From the NCBI RefSeq assembly GCF_026168105.1, contig NZ_LBMW01000005.1:186001-250000 (forward strand): a DNA stretch of 64,000 nucleotides, read 5' to 3'. The stretch comes from Streptomyces hygroscopicus (GTDB lineage Bacteria; Actinomycetota; Actinomycetes; Streptomycetales; Streptomycetaceae). The notes under the pieces are model-generated. The model was not told the origin of the DNA. It was given only the letters and a program-made list of their open reading frames with translations, and made no database searches. Position numbers and translations under genes: made by a program. Below are positions 53,304 to 61,612 of this stretch, in pieces. Each line of letters starts with the position of its first letter. Positions within the stretch are counted from its first letter, which is position 1.

Positions 53304-54542
53304 TCAGCCGGTTCCCGTACCGGTGCCGCCCATCGCAGCGGACAGCTTGCCGAGCGCGGCCCGCACCTCCTCCTCGCTCGCTTCCGCGTAGACCTCCATC
53401 GTCATGGCGATCTGCGAGTGCCGGAGGATGCGCTGCGCCACCTTCGGGTGCACCTTCAGCGCGACCAGGAGCGAGCTGCACGTGTGCCGGGTGTTCCGGA
53501 GCGGGATCACGCGGAGTCCGGCGCGACGGGCACGCAGGGCGAACATGCGGGTGAGGTTCCCCGGCTCGATGGCCGTCCCGTACTTCGTGGTGAAGACCAG
53601 GCCGCGAGTGTCCTGCCAGAGCTCCCCGGCCGCCTTCTGGTCGCCGAACTGCTGAGCGCGACGCATGCGGAGCGCCTTGAGGCAGAACTCGGGGAGGGGA
53701 AGGTAGTCGTCGGATTCCTCCGTCTTGGTCTCTCGGTGGAGGATCTGGCGGCCCGCGCGCTGGATCTGGTGATCCACGTATAGCTCTCCCGTCTCGAAGT
53801 CGATCGACTTCCAGGTGAGGCCCAGGACCTCACCCCGGCGCAGCCCCAGGCAGAGGACCAACACCCAGGCTGCGAAGAGCGGATCCTCCCGGGTCAGGGA
53901 ATCAGCGAGGAAGCGCCCCGCTTCGACTACGGACCACGGCTTGATCCGGCGGCGACGAGGCTTGGGGACCTTGACCAAGGAGGCCACGTTCTTGCTGATC
54001 TCCTCCTCGGTCACGGCGTGGGTGAGGGCGGCGCGGAGGGCATCGCGTGCGGCTTGGACCACTCGTCGGGACGGGTACGCCTCACAGCACTCCCCGACGG
54101 CACAGCAGCGCTGCCTTTCCATAGGCCGCTTCGCGTCCTTGCCCTGAGCACAGCACTGGCAGATGCCGGCCAGCTTGGTGAGCCACTCGCGCACGTCCCG
54201 GACGGTCAGCTTGTCGAGCCGCTTCCCGCCCAGGCGCGGAACGATGTAGAGCCGCACCGAGCCCTCGTACGAGACGTACGACAGCGGGGCGAGGTTCGGC
54301 TTCACGATCGACTCAAGCCAGTACGAGAGGAAGGCCTGCACCGTCCGGTGACGGGTCTGCACCGGGCCCCTGGTGGCTTCGCCGTGAAGCTTGATCCACT
54401 TCTCGTGCGTCTCCTCGCGGGTCTTGCCGTAGACGTACTTCCGCTTGCGGTCGCCGTCGGGGGTCGTGACCCAGACGTACGCGGCGAAGCCGTTCTTGTA
54501 CGGGTAGATCGAGCCTTCGCCGTTTGCCCGCTTGCCGCTCAT
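53304..54542 (-). CDS. int: Tyrosine recombinase (integrase)
   Basis: From ATG 54542, which overlaps the excisionase stop (ATGA), the protein has 412 residues (MSGKRANGEGSIYPYKNGFA). An N-terminal AP2-like arm and core-binding domain are followed by a Cys-rich insertion (ICQCCAQGKDA, RCCAVGECCEAY) typical of AICE integrases. The catalytic domain has LGLRRGEVLGL (Arg), NTRHTCSSLLV (His), ILRHSQIAMTMEVYAEA (His, Tyr). It should recombine att sites in the tRNA-Arg gene. Confidence 0.93.
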   Translation of the reverse strand: MSGKRANGEGSIYPYKNGFAAYVWVTTPDGDRKRKYVYGKTREETHEKWIKLHGEATRGPVQTRHRTVQAFLSYWLESIVKPNLAPLSYVSYEGSVRLYIVPRLGGKRLDKLTVRDVREWLTKLAGICQCCAQGKDAKRPMERQRCCAVGECCEAYPSRRVVQAARDALRAALTHAVTEEEISKNVASLVKVPKPRRRRIKPWSVVEAGRFLADSLTREDPLFAAWVLVLCLGLRRGEVLGLTWKSIDFETGELYVDHQIQRAGRQILHRETKTEESDDYLPLPEFCLKALRMRRAQQFGDQKAAGELWQDTRGLVFTTKYGTAIEPGNLTRMFALRARRAGLRVIPLRNTRHTCSSLLVALKVHPKVAQRILRHSQIAMTMEVYAEASEEEVRAALGKLSAAMGGTGTGTG

Positions 54543-54745
54543 GCCGCCCACTCCTCGGTGTCAGCCGCACAGCGGTTCACGTACTCGTCGACCCACGCCG
54601 GGAGGATGCGTCGGTTGCGGCCGACCTTCACGGAACGGATCTCCCCGCTGAGTACGAGGGCCTTGGTCTTGGAGAGGCCGAAGCCGAGCATTTCGGCGAC
54701 CTCGGCCGTCGTGTGCCATTTCCGCTGGATCGTCACCGAGGTCAC
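54539..54745 (-). CDS. xis: Excisionase / MerR-like HTH protein
   Basis: This 68-residue protein starts at the GTG that overlaps the rep stop by 4 bases (GTGA) and ends overlapping int. WHTTAEVAEMLGFGLSKTKA then VLSGEIRSVKVGRNRRI and AWVDEYVNRC are the winged-helix pattern of AICE excisionases. It directs the integrase toward excision. The gene chain rep-xis-int is thus fully coupled. Confidence 0.88.
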   Translation of the reverse strand: MTSVTIQRKWHTTAEVAEMLGFGLSKTKALVLSGEIRSVKVGRNRRILPAWVDEYVNRCAADTEEWAA

Positions 54746-56046
54746 TTGGTCGGTTCTCCTTCCGTTCCGGGGGCGGGTTCGAGGGATGCGGCAAGCCAGG
54801 CCTCGGCGTCGGAGAGACCGGTCCCGGCGAAGACCCAGTGCGCGAGCACGAGGGTCGTGTCCGAGGTGGTCTCCGTTGCGGCAGCGGCTTGGGCTCGTCG
54901 CCATTCGGCGCGGGCGTCGCGGAGGGCGCCGAGGGTGGTGGAGTAGCGGCGGGACTTGGTGGAGAAGTGGCCGCGGAAGCCGAGCATGTGGGCCCAGGCG
55001 CGCAGGCGGAGGTGTTCCAGGTCCTTGCGTGCGCCGAGGGTCCAGGCGGTTCGGACCAGTTGGCGGGCATGGTCGCTGATGTCGAGCTGGGCGAGTTCGG
55101 CGAGGAACTTGAGGGGGCGGTCGAGAGCTCCCGTGGCTGTCTCGGCGCCCTTGGTGGCGTACTTGGCGATGTACGCGGCTACGGCCCGTTCGGTCAGCTC
55201 CTGGCCGTCGTTGAAGTCGGCGGATCGGATGGTGCGGACGTCGAGTTGGCGGCCGAAGGTGAAGGTGTGGGTGCGGCCGTCGATGACCGGGCCGTCGACG
55301 CGGACCTTGCCAGCGGCAGCGCCGATGGCGTCGGTGAGCAGCTCGGCGGTTGCCCAGGCGGGCGGCGGGGTGTCGCCTCCCGTCGGGCCGTCGATGCGGA
55401 TGACGGCGTGGAAGTGGACCGCGCCGCGCTTCTGGTACTCGGCGACCTTGGCGAACGAGACCCGGGCGTGCTCGCGGAACCGGCGCTGGGACAGCCCCGC
55501 TCGCTTGGCGACCTCTCGGCGCAGGTAGGTCGAGAAGCGCCGCCACAGGGCACCGGCGTGGGCGTTCCAGAGGACGGCGGCTTCGTAGTCGTAGCTGTCC
55601 GGGTCGAGCGGGGTGCCAAGGGTGTCGTCGTCCTGGTCGTGGTGGACGCCGCAGCGGCAGGGGCGCCCGCTGGAGGGGCGGTTGTGGACCGGGCCGAAGC
55701 TCGGGGCGGTGACGGTGGCAAAGACGCGCGGGTGGGCGGCGACGTGTTCCGGGATGCCCTTGCCGCCGTGCAGGCCCGAGGTGATCAGGTGGAAGGTGTC
55801 GCGGCGGTAGACCTCGGCGCAGGCTGGGCAGCGGGTGGTGCGGCGGTTGTTGCAGCGGACGAGGAGTTGGCCGGCGGGGAGGCTGGAGGAGTCGAGGTGC
55901 TGAAGGACGCGGCCGATCTCGCCGGTGGTGGTGTTGAGGTCGTACTCGGTGCGGTGGCCGTCGAGGCGGATGGGGTGGGTGCAGCCGCCGAGTCCGGAGA
56001 GCTGGCGGAGGATACCGGGCAGGGTGCCGCCCTCGGCCAGGTTCAT
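54742..56046 (-). CDS. RepSA-type replication initiator
   Basis: The 434-residue protein shows the actinomycete rolling-circle initiator pattern: NNRRTTRCPACAEVYRRDTF with a zinc Cys pair, HPRVFATVTAPSFGPVH, RPCRCGVHHDQDD, AKVAEYQKRGAVHFHAVIR with the HUH metal motif, and a helical C-terminus. In pSAM2-like elements RepSA nicks the origin so that the element replicates after excision. The N-terminus is compatible with full length. It is coupled to xis by a 4-base overlap. Confidence 0.9.
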   Translation of the reverse strand: MNLAEGGTLPGILRQLSGLGGCTHPIRLDGHRTEYDLNTTTGEIGRVLQHLDSSSLPAGQLLVRCNNRRTTRCPACAEVYRRDTFHLITSGLHGGKGIPEHVAAHPRVFATVTAPSFGPVHNRPSSGRPCRCGVHHDQDDDTLGTPLDPDSYDYEAAVLWNAHAGALWRRFSTYLRREVAKRAGLSQRRFREHARVSFAKVAEYQKRGAVHFHAVIRIDGPTGGDTPPPAWATAELLTDAIGAAAGKVRVDGPVIDGRTHTFTFGRQLDVRTIRSADFNDGQELTERAVAAYIAKYATKGAETATGALDRPLKFLAELAQLDISDHARQLVRTAWTLGARKDLEHLRLRAWAHMLGFRGHFSTKSRRYSTTLGALRDARAEWRRAQAAAATETTSDTTLVLAHWVFAGTGLSDAEAWLAASLEPAPGTEGEPTK

Positions 56047-56180
56047 CAGTTCCGGAAGCGGTGGCGGGGTGTTGCCGGTGAAGATGGCGGTTCTCCTTCT
56101 GGCTGGCTCGGTCAGGAGTGATCGGACCCGGGGCGGCGGATGCTTGGTCGTGTCGTGCCGCCCCGGGTGCCGGGCGGGGT

Positions 56181-56426
56181 TCAGCGGCGGTGGTGGTCGC
56201 GGAGCATGGAGCGCAGGACCACGGCGGCGACGGCCACGGAGATGGCCGTGACGGCGACGGCGGCCAGGAGCGCGGTGAGGACGACCCCGCCGACGACCAG
56301 GGCTATGACCGCCTTGTGGTCGATGGACAGCGGCGGGAGCGAGCGTCGTACGGGCGCCGGGTCGGCCGGGGCGTGGGTGTGCGCGGGCGGCGGGGTCGGG
56401 CTGTCGGGGTACTTGGGCAGGAACAC
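56181..56426 (-). CDS. Small membrane protein of the element (SpdD-like position)
   Basis: The 81-residue protein (MFLPKYPDSPTPPPAHTHAP) has a Pro-rich N-terminus, then one long hydrophobic segment (AVIALVVGGVVLTALLAAVA and beyond) and a basic end RDHHRR. It resembles, in size and place, the spread proteins of AICE and plasmids, which help the transferred DNA move along septa. The exact family is uncertain. Confidence 0.7.
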   Translation of the reverse strand: MFLPKYPDSPTPPPAHTHAPADPAPVRRSLPPLSIDHKAVIALVVGGVVLTALLAAVAVTAISVAVAAVVLRSMLRDHHRR

Positions 56427-56450
56427 GAGCCGATCTCCTTATCTACTCGT

Positions 56451-56645
56451 CTAGGCATGTGAGCCGTTTATGACGTCGACTCCGGAGCGCGTGCCGGACT
56501 CGATGGCGGGGGCGAGGAAGGTGTGCGCGAGCCAGAACCCGAAGAGGGCGATCAGGACGACGATCCAGGTGCGGACGCCGAGGAACTTGACCGCTCCCCA
56601 GGCGAAGAGGCCGAGGACGACGACGAGCGGCAGGCTGACGGTCAC
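56451..56645 (-). CDS. Small two-helix membrane protein of the element
   Basis: The 64-residue protein (MTVSLPLVVVLGLFAWGAVK) has two hydrophobic helices, the second TWIVVLIALFGFWLAHTF, and a short hydrophilic tail. Its place among rep and spd genes points to a spread function. It is too small for a firm family call. Confidence 0.72.
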   Translation of the reverse strand: MTVSLPLVVVLGLFAWGAVKFLGVRTWIVVLIALFGFWLAHTFLAPAIESGTRSGVDVINGSHA

Positions 56646-56661
56646 GAGGTGTGGAGTCCTT

Positions 56662-56853
56662 TCAGCGCACAGGGCAGCCGTGAGTGCGGGCGGCCAGCTC
56701 AGCGGCGGCGCGGCTGTCGTAGTCGGCGGAGAAACCGCAGCGCGGCGCGGTGCAGGCGGCGGTGTGCTTCTCGCGGCCCCGGTGGTCGTAGGCGGTGCCG
56801 ACCTGGACGGGACCGATGCGGGTGACGTCCCGGAATCGTCGGTTTGCGGTCAT
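56662..56853 (-). CDS. Mobile-element transfer protein, 63 residues
   Basis: The protein (MTANRRFRDVTRIGPVQVGT) has CTAPRCGFSADYDSRAAAELAARTHGC compressed into its second half, with Cys-x4-Cys and His-x-Cys, which could bind zinc. Similar small proteins occur at this place in Streptomyces elements and are annotated as transfer proteins; the role is not established. Confidence 0.75.
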   Translation of the reverse strand: MTANRRFRDVTRIGPVQVGTAYDHRGREKHTAACTAPRCGFSADYDSRAAAELAARTHGCPVR

Positions 56854-56857
56854 GCGT

Positions 56858-57043
56858 TCAGTCCTCCTCTCGCTGGGTCGAGGCGGGGAAGCCGTTGAGG
56901 ATGCGGGCGGCTTCGACGGGGTCAGGGGTGAACTCGGCGGCGGCTTCGGCGAGAAGCCGGGCGAGTGCCGTCCGGCCGCTTGCGGCCATCTCGTGGGCGG
57001 CTTTGAGGTAGTCGGCGACCGTGTTGAAGGAGAAGAGGGGCAC
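56858..57043 (-). CDS. Hypothetical element protein, 61 residues
   Basis: The protein (MPLFSFNTVADYLKAAHEMA) is a mostly helical, acidic small protein (ALARLLAEAAAEFTPDPVEA, then RILNGF). It lies 3-4 bases from both neighbours, within the spread gene chain. No family is recognised. Confidence 0.7.
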   Translation of the reverse strand: MPLFSFNTVADYLKAAHEMAASGRTALARLLAEAAAEFTPDPVEAARILNGFPASTQREED

Positions 57044-57046
57044 AGG

Positions 57047-57697
57047 TCAGCTCCCTGTCGGGGTGAGGCGGGCGGCGATGGCTTCGGTCATGGGTGCCGG
57101 GACGCCGAGGCGGGCGCGGAGGGTCGGGGTGTCGATGGGTGTTCCGGTGCGGGTGTGGTGGTCGGCGGCGACCTTGCGGGCGTGTTCGACGAGGGCGGTC
57201 GGGACGGCTACGGCCGGTTGTGCCGGTCGTTCCGGTGGTGCCTCGATGGCGGGTTGGGTGGGTGGCTCGGGAGAGGGTTCGGGCGCGTGCTCCTGGTCCT
57301 CGATGACCTCAACACCAGTCCCCGTGGTCGCGGTCGGGGCGGAGTGGGCGAGGAGCGTGCCGCCGAGGAAGGCGACCGCGGGCCAGCCCGCGACGAGGAT
57401 GCGCAGCCATGCCGGCACCTGGTGCATGTCGAGCAGTCCGGCGGTCGCGACGTTCGCGCCGAGGGACGCGGTCAGAGCGATGACGAACCAGCACCACCCG
57501 GCCGCTTTCGCATCGCCGGATCGCAGCCGACGCCAGGCGGCGACGAGGAGCAGGTCAACGCTGATCGGGTAGGCCCACGCTTTCCACCCGCCCTGTCCGG
57601 CGGCCGAGGCGATGTCGTGCAGGTGGGCGAAGGACAGCGCGGCGGCGATGACCGCTTGGATGAGTACCGCGTCGACGCGGGCCAGGTGGGCGCGCAT
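57047..57697 (-). CDS. SpdB-like DUF2637 membrane protein
   Basis: From ATG 57697 the protein has 216 residues (MRAHLARVDAVLIQAVIAAA). Four helices form the DUF2637 domain: QAVIAAALSFAHLHDIA, WAYPISVDLLLVAAW, WCWFVIALTASLGANVATA and ILVAGWPAVAFLGGTLL. A Pro/Glu-rich linker and a C-terminal helical region (LVEHARKVAADHHTRTG, LRARLGVPAPMTEAIAARL) follow. DUF2637 proteins act in intramycelial spread. An upstream start at 57742 is possible. Confidence 0.85.
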   Translation of the reverse strand: MRAHLARVDAVLIQAVIAAALSFAHLHDIASAAGQGGWKAWAYPISVDLLLVAAWRRLRSGDAKAAGWCWFVIALTASLGANVATAGLLDMHQVPAWLRILVAGWPAVAFLGGTLLAHSAPTATTGTGVEVIEDQEHAPEPSPEPPTQPAIEAPPERPAQPAVAVPTALVEHARKVAADHHTRTGTPIDTPTLRARLGVPAPMTEAIAARLTPTGS

Positions 57698-57781
57698 GCT
57701 GCGGCTCCTTTTCGGATTCGGGCATGGGAGGGGTAGGGACATGGCGCGAGACGGTCACGCCAACCGTGTTGGGGCAGTACG

Positions 57782-58894
57782 TCAGTCGGTCACCGGTCGC
57801 GGTTTGACCAGCGACACCGGAGCTTCAACCGGCGGCAGTAGGGGCACGTCGGGCCGGAAGGGCTTGAGTGCGGGCAGGTCGGGCATCAGGTGCGCTGACT
57901 CGCGGCAGATTTCGGCAGCGTCGCCGAGGGACAGGTAGGGCGTGCGGATGCGGGACCAGCCGCCGGAGGTGTCACCGGCCACGGCGAGGCCGGGCCGTTC
58001 GGGCGCGATGGCGCAGGCGGCATAGACCGCTTCTGGCGCGATGTCGCCGAGCGCCATCTTGGCGGAGGCTTCGTCGTTGACGCGGTGGCAGACCCGGCCG
58101 GTCAACTGTGCCCGCAGCATGGTGGCGCCCTTGCCGAGTTCGGCGCCGAAGCGCTGCCCGCAGACCTCCAGATAGATGCCGGCGGCGCGCCCGAGCTGGG
58201 CGAGGCGGATGAGCTGGGTGACCATCTCGTCTCGCCGTTCCTCGTCCTTGCGCGTGGCGACGAGGAACAGTTCGGCCACCTCGTCGACGAACAGCACGAT
58301 CGGCACCGGCCGTTCCTCCTCGGGCAGGCCCCAGATGTCGGAGGTGATCTCCTCGTCCGGGATGCCCGGGGCGATGCCCTGCCGGGCCTTGATCAGGTCG
58401 TATCGGTCCTCCATTTCCTTGACGAGCACGGGCAGCAGCTCGGCCGCCTGCTCCGGGTCGGTGGCCAGCGCCGAGAGCCGGGCGGCAAACGGTGCCAGCT
58501 CGACGCCCCGCTTGCAGTCGATGCCGACCAGGGCGACCGGCTGAGGGGCGAGCCCGGCGATCAGGTGACGCAAGTACATGGACTTACCCGACAGCGTGGC
58601 GCCAAGGGTTAGCTGATGCGGGATGGTGCGGTAGTCGCGCACGAACGGCGTGGCGTCCTCCCGCAGCGCCACCGGCACCTTGAGAAACCCCCCACCGGCC
58701 TTACGGGGCATCTGCACCCGCCGCAGCACGTCGAAGCCGACGAGCCGCAGCTCAACCACACCCGGCTTGACGGTCGTGACGTACACGGCGTGAACACCCC
58801 AGGCATGCCGCAGCCGCTCAGCCGAAGCAGCGAGGTCGGCGGGTTCCTGCCCTGGGGCGAGTCGCAGCCGAAGCCGCAGCCCGCACGTCGCCAA
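57782..58894 (-). CDS. tra: FtsK/SpoIIIE-type transfer ATPase, N-terminally truncated
   Basis: The ATPase domain is intact: HQLTLGATLSGKSMYLRHLI (Walker A), VPIVLFVDEVAEL (Walker B), LEVCGQRFGAELGKGATMLR and a C-terminal DNA-binding tail. The reading begins at TTG 58894 (LATCGLRLRLRLAPGQEPAD), and the frame is closed by TGA five codons upstream. Full-length Tra proteins have about 100 more residues here, including membrane helices that form the pore ring. That part is missing, so it is probably a truncated, non-functional gene of 370 residues. Confidence 0.75.
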   Translation of the reverse strand: MATCGLRLRLRLAPGQEPADLAASAERLRHAWGVHAVYVTTVKPGVVELRLVGFDVLRRVQMPRKAGGGFLKVPVALREDATPFVRDYRTIPHQLTLGATLSGKSMYLRHLIAGLAPQPVALVGIDCKRGVELAPFAARLSALATDPEQAAELLPVLVKEMEDRYDLIKARQGIAPGIPDEEITSDIWGLPEEERPVPIVLFVDEVAELFLVATRKDEERRDEMVTQLIRLAQLGRAAGIYLEVCGQRFGAELGKGATMLRAQLTGRVCHRVNDEASAKMALGDIAPEAVYAACAIAPERPGLAVAGDTSGGWSRIRTPYLSLGDAAEICRESAHLMPDLPALKPFRPDVPLLPPVEAPVSLVKPRPVTD

Positions 58895-59178
58895 GGTCGA
58901 GCGCAGTCACACCTTCGAGCGGGCGCGCGACCGAGTGACGGACGGGATGACCGACTGAGGAACCGTCACCGTCACCTCCAGGTGATGCACAGGGAGTTCA
59001 TGAGGGCAAGCCCGTTCATCCCGTTCTCGTCGGCGCCACGCGGAGAGGCCACCGGCCCCTGAGGCCAGGTGGTTTGGAGGTCTTCCCAGGAGTTCCCTGA
59101 GAGGCGCCTGTGTGTTTCTTAGGGAAATCACAGATTAGTGAAAGCGTGCTCTCAGAGGGCCCCGACAAGGTGTCCACC
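58895..59178. other. Junction between element remnant and chromosome
   Basis: No intact gene. A minus-strand reading ending VTVTVPQSVIPSVTRSRARS stops just before the tra remnant, but it is not convincing. I looked for a copy of the tRNA-Arg 3' end (GCAGGTTCGAATCCTGC) and found none. The last part, TTAGGGAAATCACAGATTAG around 59119, is A+T-rich and may be the promoter for the response regulator gene. Confidence 0.5.
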
Positions 59179-59919
59179 ATGACCACGACCTCGCCCCAGG
59201 GGCGCACCGAACTGCTGAGGCCGGACGGGAGCCCCGTCCGCGTGCTGGTAGTGGACGACGAGTTGTCGATCACCGAACTGCTGTCCATGGCCCTGCGCTA
59301 CGAAGGCTGGCAGATCCGCAGCTCGGGTGACGGGCACGGCGCGCTCCAGACAGCGCGTGAGTTCCGGCCCGACGCCGTCGTCCTCGACATGATGCTCCCG
59401 GACATGGACGGTCTTGCCGTCCTGGGGCGGCTGCGGCGCGAGCTGCCGGACGTGCCGGTCCTCTTCCTCACCGCCAAGGACGCGGTCGAGGACCGGATCG
59501 CGGGTCTGACCGCGGGTGGGGACGACTACGTCACCAAGCCGTTCAGCCTGGAAGAGGTCGTGGCCCGGCTGCGCGGGCTGATCCGCCGCGCCGGTGCCGC
59601 GGACCGGCGGTCGGAATCCGTGCTGGTGGTGGGGGACCTGACGCTGGACGAGGACAGCCACGAGGTGGTGCGGGCCGGTGACTCCATCCACCTCACCGCC
59701 ACCGAGTTCGAGCTGCTCCGCTTTCTGATGCGCAACCCGCGGCGGGTACTCAGCAAGGCGCAGATCCTCGACCGCGTGTGGTCGTACGACTTCGGCGGGC
59801 AGGCCAATGTGGTCGAGCTCTACATCTCCTATCTGCGGCGGAAGATCGACGCGGGCCGTGAGCCGATGATCCACACGCGGCGCGGCGCCGGCTACCTGAT
59901 CAAGCCCGCGGCGTCATGA
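59179..59919 (+). CDS. OmpR-family response regulator
   Basis: From ATG 59179 (AAGGTG upstream) the protein has 246 residues (MTTTSPQGRTELLRPDGSPV); GTG 59170 is an alternative. Its receiver has VVDDELSI, VVLDMMLPDMDG (phosphorylated Asp) and FLTAKDAVEDRIAG with VTKPF; the winged helix has HLTATEFELLRFLMRNPRRV and NVVELYISYLRRKI. It overlaps the kinase gene by 4 bases. Its targets may include the envelope glycosyltransferases downstream. Confidence 0.95.
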   Translation: MTTTSPQGRTELLRPDGSPVRVLVVDDELSITELLSMALRYEGWQIRSSGDGHGALQTAREFRPDAVVLDMMLPDMDGLAVLGRLRRELPDVPVLFLTAKDAVEDRIAGLTAGGDDYVTKPFSLEEVVARLRGLIRRAGAADRRSESVLVVGDLTLDEDSHEVVRAGDSIHLTATEFELLRFLMRNPRRVLSKAQILDRVWSYDFGGQANVVELYISYLRRKIDAGREPMIHTRRGAGYLIKPAAS

Positions 59920-61586
59920 GGCGACGACGACGGCCGCGTACGCAGAAGCGAGGACGACAGCCGCGCACGCTGCGAACGCGGCTGGTCGTCTCCGCGGTCA
60001 CCCTGATCGCCGTGGTGGGTGCCGTGATCGGTACGGTCACGACCATCGCGTTGGGTCAGCGCCTGTACGGGCAGTTGGACGGACAGGTCACCGATTCGGC
60101 CAGGCGGGCCGCGGGGCCGTCCGCAAACCTGGTCCCGGGCAACGACGGTCAGTGGCCCGGCAATCAGGGTCCCGGCAACCTGAACGGTGACTCGTCGAGG
60201 AACTCCTCCGGCCCCGTCACGGCACAGGACAGGCTGGACGAATTCGTCACCCGTGGCCCGACGCAGCCCGAAACCGTCGCCGCCCAGATCGACTCCAGTG
60301 GCGTGATCAGGAGGGCGGTCATCGCCAAGGAGGTCTCCTCCACGGGCGGAGGCTTCGAGCGTATGAACGCCGTCGACCTCAGCGCGGCGCAGACGTCCGC
60401 GCTCGCCTCCGTCCCCCGTGACAACAAGCTGCACACCGTCACGGTCCCGGGTCTCGGCGAGTACCGCGTCAAGTACCTCTCCGGCGCAAAGGGCAACTAC
60501 TACGTCGCCCTCCCCACGCGGGCCGTCACCGACAACCTCGACACCCTCATCCTCGTCGAGGTCTGCGTCACCGCCGCCGGGCTCGTCGCCGCCGGGATCG
60601 CCGGGTCCGTACTCGTCGGGCTCGCTCTGCGACCGCTGCGCAAGGTCGCCGCGACCGCCACCCGTGTCTCCGAACTCCCGTTGCACACCGGCGAGGTGAC
60701 CCTCAACGAGCGGGTCCCGGAGTCGGAGACCGACCCGCACACCGAGGTCGGGCAGGTCGGGGCCGCCCTCAACCGCATGCTCGACCATGTTCACGGCGCC
60801 CTGCACGCGCGGCAGCAGAGCGAGACGCGCGTACGGCAGTTCGTCGCGGACGCCAGTCATGAGCTGCGCACTCCGCTCGCGTCCATCCGCGGATACGCCG
60901 AACTGACCAGGCGAGGACGCGAAGAGACCGGCCCCGACACCCGGCACGCCCTCGGCAGGATCGAGTCGGAGGCGGGGCGCATGACCCTGCTGGTCGAGGA
61001 CCTGCTGCTGCTCGCCCGGCTGGATGCGGGGCGCCCGCTCCAGTTCGAGCGGACCGACCTCGTACCGCTGGTCGTGGACACCATCAGCGACGCGCGCGCC
61101 GCCGGACGCGGTCACAACTGGCGTCTGGAACTGCCCGACGAGCCCGCCCTCGCGTCCGCCGACGCCGCACGACTGCAGCAGGTGCTCGTCAACCTGCTCG
61201 CCAACGCCCGCACCCACACCCCGCCCGGTACGACCGTCACCGCGCGTGTGCGGCGGCGCGGGCCGTGGCTGTGCGTGGACGTCCAGGACGACGGCCAGGG
61301 CATTCCGCCCGATCTGCTGCCGCACGTCTTCGAGCGGTTCGCGCGAGGTGACTCCGCGCGCTCCCGGTCCACCGGCTCGACCGGACTCGGCCTTGCCATC
61401 GTGCAGGCTGTCGCGACCGCACACGGCGGCGCGGTGACGGTCGACAGCGTTCCCGGACGAACGGTGTTCACCGTGCATCTGCCAGCGCTCACCCCCTACG
61501 TGCCGACGCCCGCTCCGGAAACGAACTGGCAACGGGACTCACAGGTACAGCACAGCGCCACCACACGGGTGCAACAGGGCACTTGA
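59916..61586 (+). CDS. Sensor histidine kinase
   Basis: The 556-residue kinase has a basic start, a first helix (LVVSAVTLIAVVGAVIGTV), an extracellular domain of about 150 residues, a second helix (ICVTAAGLVAAGIAGSVLVG), HAMP, DASHELRTPLASIRGYAEL (H box, His intact), LVNLLANARTHTPPG (N box), VQDDGQGIPPDLL (G1) and GSTGLGLAIVQAV (G2). It phosphorylates the regulator encoded just before it (ATGA overlap). The outer part is Asn/Gly/Ser-rich and its signal unknown. Confidence 0.95.
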   Translation: MRRRRRPRTQKRGRQPRTLRTRLVVSAVTLIAVVGAVIGTVTTIALGQRLYGQLDGQVTDSARRAAGPSANLVPGNDGQWPGNQGPGNLNGDSSRNSSGPVTAQDRLDEFVTRGPTQPETVAAQIDSSGVIRRAVIAKEVSSTGGGFERMNAVDLSAAQTSALASVPRDNKLHTVTVPGLGEYRVKYLSGAKGNYYVALPTRAVTDNLDTLILVEVCVTAAGLVAAGIAGSVLVGLALRPLRKVAATATRVSELPLHTGEVTLNERVPESETDPHTEVGQVGAALNRMLDHVHGALHARQQSETRVRQFVADASHELRTPLASIRGYAELTRRGREETGPDTRHALGRIESEAGRMTLLVEDLLLLARLDAGRPLQFERTDLVPLVVDTISDARAAGRGHNWRLELPDEPALASADAARLQQVLVNLLANARTHTPPGTTVTARVRRRGPWLCVDVQDDGQGIPPDLLPHVFERFARGDSARSRSTGSTGLGLAIVQAVATAHGGAVTVDSVPGRTVFTVHLPALTPYVPTPAPETNWQRDSQVQHSATTRVQQGT

Positions 61587-61591
61587 GAAGA

Positions 61592-61612
61592 GTCGGTTCC
61601 ATGCGAACCGAC
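61592..61612 (+). promoter_or_regulatory. 8-bp hairpin with the start codon in its loop
   Basis: GTCGGTTC (61592-61599) pairs with GAACCGAC (61605-61612). The 5-base loop CATGC contains the ATG of the glycosyltransferase gene. In mRNA this could hide or present the start codon. Confidence 0.5.

Larger units (their letters stand above)
53223..58930. mobile_element. AICE-type integrative element, probably truncated
   Basis: Next to tRNA-Arg lie, all on the minus strand, a tyrosine integrase, an excisionase, a RepSA-like initiator, four small proteins, an SpdB-like DUF2637 protein and an FtsK/SpoIIIE transfer gene. This is the pSAM2/SLP1 gene set and order. The transfer gene lacks its N-terminal membrane part, and the far att repeat is not visible, so the right end seems lost. 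The border near 58930 is approximate. Confidence 0.85.

Noticed and set aside
58895..59178. Right attachment site of the integrative element
   Set aside because: No copy of the tRNA-Arg 3' sequence was found here; only an approximate border can be given.
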